Positions 23,779-31,740 of a stretch of 64,000 bases of DNA are shown here, in pieces. The stretch covers positions 1,736,001 to 1,800,000 of the forward strand of contig NZ_CP157390.1 of assembly GCF_040050925.1 (NCBI RefSeq). The letters are read 5' to 3'. The notes under the pieces are model-generated. The model did not search any database. It had not been told where the DNA came from and saw only the letters and a program-made list of their open reading frames with translations. Both the position numbers and the translations under genes were made by a program. Source of the DNA: Leifsonia sp. NPDC080035. Its GTDB lineage: Bacteria; Actinomycetota; Actinomycetes; Actinomycetales; Microbacteriaceae. How positions within the stretch are numbered: the stretch's first letter is position 1; each line of letters begins with the position of its first letter.

Positions 23779-24915
23779 ATGGTCACCGAGCAGCGCCGCC
23801 AGGAAGCCCTCTCCGCCCTCGGAATCCTCGACACGGCGCCGGAGGACCGCTTCGACAGGGTGACCCGGCTGGCCCAGCGGATGTTCGGCGTCCCGATGGT
23901 CAGCATCACCCTCATCGACGGCGACCGGCAGTGGCGCAAGTCGCACCGCGGCCTCACCACGGAGGCGCCGCGCGAGAGCGCGTTCTGCGACGTGACGATG
24001 CGGCAGGACTCCGCGCTCGTGATCGCGGATGCGCGGTCGGACGAGCGCTTCCAGGACAACCCGTTCGTCGTCGGCGACCCCCACCTCCGCTTCTACGCGG
24101 GCGAGCCGCTGCACGCGGCGGGCGGCGAGGCGGTCGGGACGCTGTGCGTGCTGGACACCGAGCCGCACGAGTTCAGCGACGAGGAGGCCGTGATGCTCCG
24201 GGACCTCGCCGACTGGGTGCAGGCCGAGCTGGTCAGGGACGACGACGCCGGCGGTGTCACCCTCGTGCAGACCGCGCTGCTGCCGCGCAGGAAGCCCGCT
24301 GCAACGGGCTTCGAGGTCGCGGCGGCGTGCGAATCGGGGGCCCGGGTCTCCGGCGACTTCTACGACTGGTACGACGTAGACGGCGGGTTCTGCGTGACCG
24401 TCGGCGATGTGGTCGGGGGTGGGATGCCCGCCGCGGTGGTCGCCACCACGGTGCGAGCTGCGCTCCGCAGCGCAACGCCGTACGCGGGCATCGAGCGGGC
24501 GATCGCCGAGGTCTCCCGGACGCTCGAGGAGGACCTCGGACGCCTCTCGCTGCTGGCGACGGTGCTGCACGCGCGCGTGTCGTCCGTCGGCGACGTCGAG
24601 TACCTGGATGCGGGTCACGGTCTCGCCTTCATCGTGCGCGAGGCGGGCGGCCTCGAACGTCTGGAGGGCGGCCTCCCGCTCGGCAAGAGCGCCGAGCGCG
24701 TCAGCCGCACCGCTCAGCTTGCGCCGGGGGATGCGCTGCTCTGCCTCAGCGACGGCGCATTCGACGCACTCGGCGGCGAGCACGGGCTGCGGCGCTCGGA
24801 GGCGATCGTCCGCGGCTCGGCGACACCGGCCGGCGCGGTCTCCCGCATCGTCGGCGCCGCCTGCGCCGAGCACCCCCTCAGCGAGGCGCTCGCGATCGTC
24901 GTGCGCCGCGGCTGA
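23779..24915 (+). CDS. GAF-domain PP2C (SpoIIE-type) serine phosphatase
   Basis: The 378-residue protein has an N-terminal GAF domain (about 15-155, 'VSITLIDGDRQWRKSHRGL', 'FYAGEPLHAAGGEAVGTLCVLDTEPHEF') and a C-terminal PP2C/SpoIIE-like phosphatase ('VSGDFYDWYDVDGGFCVTVGDVVGGGMPAAVVATTVRAALR', 'EYLDAGHGLAFIVRE', 'LLCLSDGAFDALGG') carrying the metal-binding Asp residues. Such proteins dephosphorylate anti-sigma-factor antagonists in partner-switching stress pathways. No anti-sigma gene is adjacent, so the partner is unknown. TACAGT is 6 nt before the ATG. Confidence 0.88.
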   Translation: MVTEQRRQEALSALGILDTAPEDRFDRVTRLAQRMFGVPMVSITLIDGDRQWRKSHRGLTTEAPRESAFCDVTMRQDSALVIADARSDERFQDNPFVVGDPHLRFYAGEPLHAAGGEAVGTLCVLDTEPHEFSDEEAVMLRDLADWVQAELVRDDDAGGVTLVQTALLPRRKPAATGFEVAAACESGARVSGDFYDWYDVDGGFCVTVGDVVGGGMPAAVVATTVRAALRSATPYAGIERAIAEVSRTLEEDLGRLSLLATVLHARVSSVGDVEYLDAGHGLAFIVREAGGLERLEGGLPLGKSAERVSRTAQLAPGDALLCLSDGAFDALGGEHGLRRSEAIVRGSATPAGAVSRIVGAACAEHPLSEALAIVVRRG

Positions 24916-24940
24916 GAGGCTGGCCCTACCCAGCCTGCGT

Positions 24941-25010
24941 CGCCATCCGTTCCGGAGTTCTTCACGCAACACGCCGTGCGCGAGCGTGAACAACTCCGGA
25001 AGCGATTGCG
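24941..25010. repeat. Family B palindrome, copy 1
   Basis: This is an imperfect inverted repeat whose arms contain TTCCGGAGTTCTTCACGC and, on the other side, GCGTGAACAACTCCGGAA, enclosing a short GC-rich loop. It lies between the converging phosphatase and phosphoglucomutase genes, so it may end both transcripts. Further copies lie at 49419-49488 and 53812-53879. Confidence 0.8.
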
Positions 25011-25021
25011 ACGGGGCCGCG

Positions 25022-26641
25022 CTAGCCGCCCAGCGCCTCCCCGACGATCCGCTTGGCCTCCTCCTGGACCTCGCGCAGATTCTCCTCGCCGGCGAACGAC
25101 TCCGCGTAGATCTTGTAGACGTTCTCGGTGCCGCTGGGGCGCGCGGCGAACCACGCCTTCTCGGTCTGCACCTTCACGCCGCCGAGGGGAGCATCGTTGC
25201 CGGGCGCCCTGCTCAGCTTGGCCGTGATCGGCTCGCCCGCCAGCTCGGTGGCGGCGATCGCGTCGCCGTCGAGCTTGCTCAGCGCGGACTTCTGCTCCGG
25301 GCTCGCCGGCGCGTCCACCCGCTGGTAGACCGGGTCGCCGAAGCGCTCGGTCAGCTCCCGGTAGAGCTGGGAGGGGGACTTGCCCGTCACTGCGCGGATC
25401 TCGCTGGCGAGCAGGGCGAGCAGGATACCGTCCTTGTCGGTCGTCCACGCCGAGCCGTCGAAGCGCAGGAAGCTGGCGCCGGCGCTCTCCTCGCCGCCGA
25501 AGCCCACCGACCCGTCGATCAGGCCGGGCACGAACCATTTGAAGCCGACCGGAACCTCCCAGAGCCGACGGCCGAGCGACTCCGCCACGCGGTCGATGAT
25601 CGACGAGGAGACCAGCGTCTTGCCGACCGCGGCATCCTGCCGCCAACCGGTGCGGGTGCGGAACAGGTAGTCGATCGCCACGGCGAGGTAGTGATTCGGG
25701 TTCATCAGGCCGCCATCGGGCGTGACGATGCCGTGCCGGTCGGCGTCGGCGTCGTTACCCGTCAGGATGTCGAACTCGCCGGCGCGGGCGACGACGGAGG
25801 CCATCGCGGACGGGCTGGACGGGTCCATCCGGATCTTGCCGTCCCAGTCCAGCGTCATGAAGCCCCAGGCCGGATCGACGTCCGGGTTGACGACCGTCAG
25901 GTCGAGCTCGTACCGGTCGGCGATCGCCTGCCAGTAGTGGACGCTCGCGCCGCCGAGCGGGTCGGCGCCGATGCGGATGCCGCTCTCGCGGATCGCCTTC
26001 ACGTCGATGATGTTCTCGAGGTCGGCCACGTAGTTGCCGCGGAAGTCGTAGGTCTCGACGCCGGCCGGCTCCGCCATCCGCACGTCCCGCATCCCGTTCG
26101 CGATGATCTCGTTGGCACGGTTCGCGATCCAGCTCGTCGCGTCCGTGTCGGCGGGGCCGCCGTGCGGCGGGTTGTACTTGAAGCCGCCGTCGGAGGGCGG
26201 GTTGTGGCTCGGCGTGACCACGATGCCGTCGGCCTGGTCGTCGTGGCCGGCCTTGTTGTAGGCGATGATCGCGTGCGAGACGGCCGGGGTCGGCACCCAG
26301 TCGTCGAACTCGTCGACGAGGACACGGACCTCGTTGCCGACCAGGACCGCGAGCGCGGTGGTGGTGGCGAACTCGCTGAGCAGATGGGTGTCCGCACCGA
26401 TGAACAGCGGGCCGGTGATGCCCTGCGAGGCCCGGTACTCGACGATCGCCTGCGTGGTGGCGGCGATGTGGTCCTCGTTGAACGCGGTGTTCAGCGAGCT
26501 GCCGCGGTGGCCGGACGTTCCGAAGACGACCCGCTGCTCCGGGATGCTCACGTCGGGCTTCAGCTCGTAGTACGCGCGCCGCAGGGCGTCGACGTCGATG
26601 AGATCGGAGGGCTGCGCGGGGGTGCCTGCTCGTTCGTCCAT
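25022..26641 (-). CDS. pgm: Phosphoglucomutase (alpha-D-glucose phosphate-specific)
   Basis: The 539-residue protein belongs to the alpha-D-phosphohexomutase family. 'RVVFGTSGHRGSSLNTAFNEDHI' marks the N-terminal domain; the catalytic phosphoserine loop is 'VVTPSHNPPSDGGFKYNPPHGGPAD'; the metal loop is 'LTGNDADADRHGIVTPDGGLMNPNHYL' (DxDxDR); the sugar-binding loop is 'GFGGEESAGASFL'. The C-terminal 'RPSGTENVYKIYAESF' binds phosphate. It interconverts glucose 1-phosphate and glucose 6-phosphate in the cytosol. Length and motifs match the bacterial Pgm type rather than ManB. AGGGG precedes the ATG. Confidence 0.95.
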   Translation of the reverse strand: MDERAGTPAQPSDLIDVDALRRAYYELKPDVSIPEQRVVFGTSGHRGSSLNTAFNEDHIAATTQAIVEYRASQGITGPLFIGADTHLLSEFATTTALAVLVGNEVRVLVDEFDDWVPTPAVSHAIIAYNKAGHDDQADGIVVTPSHNPPSDGGFKYNPPHGGPADTDATSWIANRANEIIANGMRDVRMAEPAGVETYDFRGNYVADLENIIDVKAIRESGIRIGADPLGGASVHYWQAIADRYELDLTVVNPDVDPAWGFMTLDWDGKIRMDPSSPSAMASVVARAGEFDILTGNDADADRHGIVTPDGGLMNPNHYLAVAIDYLFRTRTGWRQDAAVGKTLVSSSIIDRVAESLGRRLWEVPVGFKWFVPGLIDGSVGFGGEESAGASFLRFDGSAWTTDKDGILLALLASEIRAVTGKSPSQLYRELTERFGDPVYQRVDAPASPEQKSALSKLDGDAIAATELAGEPITAKLSRAPGNDAPLGGVKVQTEKAWFAARPSGTENVYKIYAESFAGEENLREVQEEAKRIVGEALGG

Positions 26642-26712
26642 GGCCCCTATGCTTCCACGGCCGCGGGGCTGGAGCGAGGGGCGGCGCCCGTCGCGTCGCT
26701 AAGCTGAACGCC

Positions 26713-27702
26713 ATGTCCGCCACTGCCGAACCGTCCGCCGAGCTGCCCGCGTCCGTCGACGAGGTCTACAGCTTCCTCGGACCGTCCGGCACGTTCACCG
26801 AAGCGGCGCTCGCGCAGGTGCCGGAGGCGCGCGGCAAGCGCTGGCGGGCCGTGAACAACGTGGGCGAGGCGCTCGCCGACGTGGTCGCCGGCCGCAGCGT
26901 CGCCGCGATGATCGCGATCGAGAACTCCATCGAGGGCGGCGTCTCGGTCGCCCAGGATGCGCTGGCGACCGTCCCTGGCCTGCGGATCGTGGGGGAGTAC
27001 CTCGTCCCGGTGAACTTCGTGCTGGTCGCGCGGCCGGGGACGGCGCTCGCCGACGTGCGGACGATCAACGCGCATCCCGTCGCCTACGCGCAGTGCCACC
27101 AGTGGCTGGATGCGAACCTGCCCGCGCACGGGCACCTGCCGGCGTCGAGCAACGTCGCCGCGGCGGCGTCCCTGTTCGAGGGCAGCACCGCGGACGCCGC
27201 GATCGCCCCGCCCGGGATCGTCGACCACCACGACGTCGTCGTGCTCGCCGAGAACATCGGCGACAACCCGAACGCGGTCACCCGGTTCGTGCTGGTCAGC
27301 ACCAGCCGCAGCGTCCCGGAGCCGACGGGCGCCGACAAGACCAGCCTCATCGCCGAGCTCCCCGACGACCGCCCCGGTTCGCTGCTCGACCTCCTGGAGC
27401 AGTTCTCCACCCGCGGCATCAACCTCAGCCTGATCGAGTCGCGGCCCATCGGCGACGCGCTCGGCCGGTACCGCTTCGTGATGGACGCCGACGGGCACAT
27501 CCGCGACGAGCGGGTCGCCGACGCGCTGCTCGGCCTCCGGCGTTTCAGCCCGTCGGTGATCTTCCTGGGGTCGTACCCGCGCGCCGACAAGCTGCGCGTC
27601 GAGTTCGACCAGCGCTACCGCGACGAGGTGTTCACGGAGGCCCGCGAGTGGCTGGCGTCCCTGGTCGACGACGCCGGTGTCCCCGGGGGTTTCCGCGGGT
27701 AA
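26713..27702 (+). CDS. pheA: Prephenate dehydratase
   Basis: The 329-residue monofunctional enzyme has a catalytic domain (about 17-200) with 'SFLGPSGTFTEAAL', 'MIAIENSIEGGVSVAQDAL' and the catalytic TRF in 'NAVTRFVLV', then a regulatory ACT domain with 'PGSLLDLLEQFSTRGINLSLIESRPI' (the ESRP phenylalanine-binding motif). It makes phenylpyruvate for phenylalanine synthesis and should be feedback-inhibited by phenylalanine. No chorismate mutase is fused. TAAGCT lies 7 nt before the ATG, so the mRNA may be leaderless. The next small membrane-protein gene follows by 22 bp. Confidence 0.94.
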   Translation: MSATAEPSAELPASVDEVYSFLGPSGTFTEAALAQVPEARGKRWRAVNNVGEALADVVAGRSVAAMIAIENSIEGGVSVAQDALATVPGLRIVGEYLVPVNFVLVARPGTALADVRTINAHPVAYAQCHQWLDANLPAHGHLPASSNVAAAASLFEGSTADAAIAPPGIVDHHDVVVLAENIGDNPNAVTRFVLVSTSRSVPEPTGADKTSLIAELPDDRPGSLLDLLEQFSTRGINLSLIESRPIGDALGRYRFVMDADGHIRDERVADALLGLRRFSPSVIFLGSYPRADKLRVEFDQRYRDEVFTEAREWLASLVDDAGVPGGFRG

Positions 27703-27724
27703 GCTGCGCAGCAGGGAGGTCGGG

Positions 27725-28399
27725 ATGATCGTGGACGACGAGCAGCAGGACTCCGCGCGCGGCTTCGACCCGCGGTACGATCCCGCGTTCCAGCGCGGCT
27801 ACCGGCCGCAGCCGGGGGAGCGGCCCCGGACACGGCTTCGTGCGGCGACGCCGTCCGCCACGGCGTCCGCGTCCGCCGCCGGGTCCGCGCCCGAGCCGCG
27901 GCGGGACCAGCGACCGTTCCCCGCACGCGCGAGCGACGCCGGCGCCCAGCCGGCACCCGTTGAGGCGGCGGCGCTCTCGATCGTGCCCCCGCCGCAGAGC
28001 ATCCCCGCATCCTTCGCGCAGGATGTGTCTGCGCCTGCGCCCGCGCCTGCGCAGGTGCCTCAGGCGTTCGTGTCGGCTACGGCACCGGGCACGAGCATCC
28101 TCGACCGGCTCGACCTGTCGCCGCGCCGCAACCCGCTGATGCTGGCGCTGTGGATCGTCGCCGCCGGGTTCGTGGTGCTCGGGATCGTGCTCTACTCCCT
28201 CTCCGTGTCGCTCTCGTACTCGGGTGCGACACCCAGCTCGGACGTGGGCACGCTCGTCGTCTCCCAGCTCGGCTGGATGATGGCCGGCCCGCTGATCACG
28301 ATCGGTCTGGCCACCCTGGTCGCCCTGCTCTTCCTGACGGCCCTCGCCGGCCGCCGTCGTCCCGCCGTCGAGGAGCCGCCGGAGGACGAGGGGTACTGA
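27725..28399 (+). CDS. Two-helix membrane protein of unknown function
   Basis: The 224-residue product has a long, disordered Pro/Ala-rich cytosolic part starting 'FDPRYDPAFQRGYRPQPGE' and two C-terminal membrane helices ('LALWIVAAGFVVLGIVLYSLSVSL' and 'LGWMMAGPLITIGLATLVALLFLTALAG'). The ATG is chosen for its strong AGGGAGG site. I do not recognise a functional family. It is probably co-transcribed with the prephenate dehydratase gene. Confidence 0.78.
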   Translation: MIVDDEQQDSARGFDPRYDPAFQRGYRPQPGERPRTRLRAATPSATASASAAGSAPEPRRDQRPFPARASDAGAQPAPVEAAALSIVPPPQSIPASFAQDVSAPAPAPAQVPQAFVSATAPGTSILDRLDLSPRRNPLMLALWIVAAGFVVLGIVLYSLSVSLSYSGATPSSDVGTLVVSQLGWMMAGPLITIGLATLVALLFLTALAGRRRPAVEEPPEDEGY

Positions 28400-28416
28400 G
28401 GGCGCCGACTGTGTCC

Positions 28417-28520
28417 GGGGTCCGTAATTCCGGCGATTCCGGCGGTTTCTCGCCGGGATCACCGTTGGAACGGTCGCTCGCGCCGCGTCTCGTCGCAAGC
28501 CTCCGGAGTTCCGGATCCCC
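28417..28520. repeat. Imperfect inverted repeat between convergent genes
   Basis: Arms at 28417-28433 (GGGGTCCGTAATTCCGG) and 28503-28520 (CCGGAGTTCCGGATCCCC) can pair with a few mismatches around a long loop. It fills most of the gap between converging genes and may act in transcript ending. It resembles family B only in the CCGGAGTTC core. Confidence 0.4.
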
Positions 28521-28551
28521 ACGTGTCGTCCGATGCGCGAGCGGGCGCGCG

Positions 28552-29538
28552 TCAGGCGGGGACGCGCACGCGCAGGCCGCGCTCGTCGACCGCCAGGTCG
28601 AGGCCGACGACGTCGCCGAACGCGTCCCCGTCCAGCTCGAACGGCTCCGGCTTCTCCAGACGCACCTGCACGGAGGACCCGCGCAGGTAGCTCAGCTGCG
28701 TCCGCACGGCACGGTCGGTGAACCGGATGATCCGGCGGCCGAGCGCGCTCTTGCGCAGCACCCGGTTCTCCCAGGTGACCTTGCGCCAGATCGCCAGCCA
28801 GCCGAACACGGAGGCCGGCTGCAGGATGGCGACGTCGAGCAGGCCGTCGTCGACCGAGCCGTCGGGGATCAGCTCCATGTTGCCCGGCAGCACCCCGCAG
28901 TTCGCGAACAGGATGGTGCTCACCTGCGCCGAGCGCTCGTGGCCGCCCTCCAGCCGAAACCGCACCCGGAGCTTGCGGGCCTTCGGGATCGAGCGGAAGC
29001 CCGCATCCACGTACGCCAGCCAGCCGAACCGGCGCTTCAGCTCCGGCCGGGTGTTGGCGATCATCTCCGCGTCGATGCCGATGCCGGCCATCACCAGGAA
29101 GGCGTGCTCGGTCCGGGAGCCGTCCTCGCGCTCGGCGCTCGCGACGCCGATGTCGATGCGACGGGTGACGCCGTCGAACGCGATCGCGCACGCGTCCTCG
29201 ACGCTCGCGAACGGGACGCCGATGTTGCGTGCCAGCAGATTTCCGGTGCCCGACGGCAGCAGGCCGAGCGTCGCATCCCTGTCGCGCATGGCCTCGGCGA
29301 CGGCGCGGACGGTCCCGTCGCCTCCCGCCGCCAGCACGAGCGCCGCCCCGCGCTCCAGGGCGTGCCTCGTCTGCGCCTGGCCGGCCTCCTCGGGAGTGGT
29401 CTCCAGCCACAGCAGCTCGACGTCGCCGGCGCGGGCGGCCGCGGCCTCGACCGCCGCGCGCACGCGGGGCACGTCGATCCGGACCGGGTTGTAGACGACG
29501 GCGACGACCGTCCGGTCCGCCCCCGCCCGATCAGCCAC
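28552..29538 (-). CDS. Diacylglycerol kinase-family lipid kinase
   Basis: The 328-residue protein has the DAGK catalytic fold. 'VAVVYNPVRIDVPRVRAAV' starts it, the nucleotide loop is 'LAAGGDGTVRAVAEAM' (GGDGT at 72-76), and 'LGLLPSGTGNLLARNIGVP' and 'VMAGIGIDAEMI' are conserved, with a C-terminal beta-rich domain ending 'ELDGDAFGDVVGLDLAVDERGLRVRVPA'. It phosphorylates a lipid such as diacylglycerol or an undecaprenol-type lipid at the membrane; the substrate is unknown. The GTG start has TAGCGT 6 nt upstream, back to back with the seryl-tRNA synthetase promoter. Confidence 0.9.
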   Translation of the reverse strand: MADRAGADRTVVAVVYNPVRIDVPRVRAAVEAAAARAGDVELLWLETTPEEAGQAQTRHALERGAALVLAAGGDGTVRAVAEAMRDRDATLGLLPSGTGNLLARNIGVPFASVEDACAIAFDGVTRRIDIGVASAEREDGSRTEHAFLVMAGIGIDAEMIANTRPELKRRFGWLAYVDAGFRSIPKARKLRVRFRLEGGHERSAQVSTILFANCGVLPGNMELIPDGSVDDGLLDVAILQPASVFGWLAIWRKVTWENRVLRKSALGRRIIRFTDRAVRTQLSYLRGSSVQVRLEKPEPFELDGDAFGDVVGLDLAVDERGLRVRVPA

Positions 29539-29574
29539 GGTTTCACGCTACCCGACGGCGATAGGGTAAGGGAC
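29539..29574. promoter_or_regulatory. Divergent leaderless promoters of lipid kinase and serS
   Basis: The two start codons are 36 bp apart. TAGCGT on the minus strand (plus positions 29545-29550) is 6 nt from the kinase GTG, and TAGGGT (29562-29567) is 7 nt from the serS GTG. No Shine-Dalgarno fits in either gap. Confidence 0.55.
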
Positions 29575-30840
29575 GTGATCGATCCCGTCCTGCTCCGTGA
29601 GAACCCCGATGTCATCCGTCGTTCGCAGGAGGCGCGCGGCGACTCCGTGCAGCTCGTGGACGAGGCGATCCAGGCCGACCTCGAGCGCCGCTCCGCGATC
29701 ACCGCCTTCGAGGAGCTGCGGGCCGAGCAGAACGCGTTCGGCAAGCAGGTCGCCCAGGCCCCGAAGGAGCAGAAGAAGGAGCTCGTCGCCCAGGCGCAGG
29801 CGCTCGCCGGGCGGGTGAAGGAGGCTCAGCAGGCGGCCAACACCGCCGAGGCGCACTTCGACGCCGTACTGCGCCGCATCGGCAACCCGATCGTGGATGG
29901 CGTCCCCTCCGGCGGCGAGGACGACTACGTGGTCCTCAAGGAGGTCGGCGATGTCCCCTCCTTCGATTTCGAGCCGCGCGACCACCTGGAGCTCGGCGAG
30001 CTGCTCGGCGCGATCGACATGCCGCGCGGCGCCAAGGTCTCGGGTGCGCGCTTCTCGTTCCTCCGGGGCATCGGCGCCCGCCTCGAGATCGCGCTGATGA
30101 ACATGGCGCTGGACAAGGCGCTCGACAACGGCTTCGTCCCGATGATCACCCCAACGCTCGTGAAGCCCGAGGTGATGCAGGGCACCGGCTTCCTCGGCGC
30201 GCATGCCGACGAGGTCTACCACCTCGAGAACGACGACCTCTACCTCACCGGCACGAGCGAGGTCGCACTCGCCGGGTACCACGCCGACGAGATCCTCGAC
30301 GTGACGGAGCCGCTGCGCTACGCCGGCTGGTCCACCTGCTACCGCCGGGAGGCCGGCTCGGCGGGCAAGGACACCCGCGGCATCATCCGGGTGCACCAGT
30401 TCACCAAGCTGGAGATGTTCGTCTACACCCTCCCCGAGCAGGCGGAGGCGGAGCACGCGCGCCTCCTCGCCTGGCAGGAGGAGATGATGCAGGCGCTCGG
30501 CCTCAGCTACCGCGTCATCGACACGGCGGCGGGCGACCTCGGTTCGAGCGCCGCGCGCAAGTTCGACGTGGAGGCGTGGATCCCGACCCAGGGCCGCTAC
30601 CGCGAGCTCACGTCCACCTCGAACTGCACCACGTTCCAGGCGCGACGGCTGGAGATCCGGCACCGGACCGAGAGCGGCAAGACCGCTCCCGTGGCCACGC
30701 TCAACGGCACGCTCGCGACGACGCGCTGGCTGGTCGCGATCCTCGAGACCCACCAGCGCGAGGACGGGTCGGTGCTGGTGCCGGAGGCGCTCCGGCCCTA
30801 CCTCGGCGGCCTCGAGGTGCTGGAGCCGGTCGCCCGGTGA
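29575..30840 (+). CDS. serS: Seryl-tRNA synthetase
   Basis: The 421-residue class II synthetase starts with 'IDPVLLRENPDVIRRSQEARG', then a long coiled-coil tRNA-binding arm (about 25-105). The catalytic domain has motif 1 around 'GFVPMITPTLVKPEVMQGTGFL', motif 2 'RYAGWSTCYRREAGSAGKDTRGIIRVHQFTKLEMF' and motif 3 'VATLNGTLATTRWLVAILE'; the serine-binding 'LTGTSEVALAGYH' is present. It charges tRNA-Ser; a tRNA-Ser gene lies 3.6 kb downstream. The GTG is chosen because it starts the conserved N-terminus and has TAGGGT 7 nt upstream. Confidence 0.96.
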   Translation: MIDPVLLRENPDVIRRSQEARGDSVQLVDEAIQADLERRSAITAFEELRAEQNAFGKQVAQAPKEQKKELVAQAQALAGRVKEAQQAANTAEAHFDAVLRRIGNPIVDGVPSGGEDDYVVLKEVGDVPSFDFEPRDHLELGELLGAIDMPRGAKVSGARFSFLRGIGARLEIALMNMALDKALDNGFVPMITPTLVKPEVMQGTGFLGAHADEVYHLENDDLYLTGTSEVALAGYHADEILDVTEPLRYAGWSTCYRREAGSAGKDTRGIIRVHQFTKLEMFVYTLPEQAEAEHARLLAWQEEMMQALGLSYRVIDTAAGDLGSSAARKFDVEAWIPTQGRYRELTSTSNCTTFQARRLEIRHRTESGKTAPVATLNGTLATTRWLVAILETHQREDGSVLVPEALRPYLGGLEVLEPVAR

Positions 30841-31634
30841 GCGACCGGCTGCTCATCGCGCTCGACGTCGACGGGACGCTCATCCACGAGGATGAGTCCG
30901 TCGGCGATGCCGTGCTCGCCGCCGTCGCCCGGGTGCGCGACGCCGGCCACGAGGTCATGCTCGCCACCGGGCGCAGCTGGGAGACCGCGCGGCCCATCCA
31001 CGAGAAGTTCGGGCTGACCAGCGAGTTCGTCGTCTGCGCAAACGGAGCGCTGACGATGCGGCGGGATGACACCGTCGAAGGTGGTTACCGGCGCGAGTTC
31101 ATCGAGACGTTCGACCCGACCGAGGTGCTGCGCACCATCCGGCCGCACCTGCCCTCCGGGAGCTTCATGGTGGAGGACCCGACCGGGTTCCGCCGCTACA
31201 CCGAGGGCATGACCGACTGGGAGCTGATCAACGCCGAGCAGGTGAGCTTCGAGGAGCTGACCGAGCATCCCGCGACCCGCGTCGTCGTGGTCTCGCCGCA
31301 GCACGACGAGGAGGAGTTCCTCGCGATCGTCGAGCGGATGGGCCTGCAGCGGGTCAGCTACTCGATCGGCTGGACGGCATGGCTGGACATCTCGCCGGAC
31401 GGCGTCAGCAAGGCGACGGCGATGGAGCGTGTGCGCCACGCCCTCGACATCCCCACCGCGGCTCTGGTGGCGGTGGGCGACGGCCGCAACGACCTGGAGC
31501 TGCTGCAGTGGGCGGCCGCCGACGGCAGGGGCGTTGCGATGGGCCAGGCGCCCGATGAGGTCAAGGCGATCGCGTCGGAGGTGACGGGGACGGTCGTCGA
31601 GGATGGTCTCGCCCAGGTGCTCAACACGCTCTGA
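30837..31634 (+). CDS. Cof-type HAD-IIB hydrolase
   Basis: The 265-residue HAD phosphatase has catalytic 'LIALDVDGTLIHEDESVG' (DxD), motif II 'VMLATGRSWETA', and the late 'SKATAMERVRHALDIPTAALVAVGDGRNDLELLQWAAADGRGVAMGQAPDEVKAIA' (motifs III/IV) with the Cof-type cap between. Family members hydrolyse small phosphate esters such as sugar phosphates. The GTG overlaps the serS stop (GTGA), so the two are co-translated; that pairing is common in actinobacteria. The substrate is unknown. Confidence 0.9.
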   Translation: MSDRLLIALDVDGTLIHEDESVGDAVLAAVARVRDAGHEVMLATGRSWETARPIHEKFGLTSEFVVCANGALTMRRDDTVEGGYRREFIETFDPTEVLRTIRPHLPSGSFMVEDPTGFRRYTEGMTDWELINAEQVSFEELTEHPATRVVVVSPQHDEEEFLAIVERMGLQRVSYSIGWTAWLDISPDGVSKATAMERVRHALDIPTAALVAVGDGRNDLELLQWAAADGRGVAMGQAPDEVKAIASEVTGTVVEDGLAQVLNTL

Positions 31635-31740
31635 CCAGGACTTCTCTCGTCCAGACCTTTGCCAGCCGGGTGTGTCAAACTGATAGACGGTGTGCATTCT
31701 CCTGCGCACCGGTCCGAGCATCGCGCGTGAAGGGGAGTGA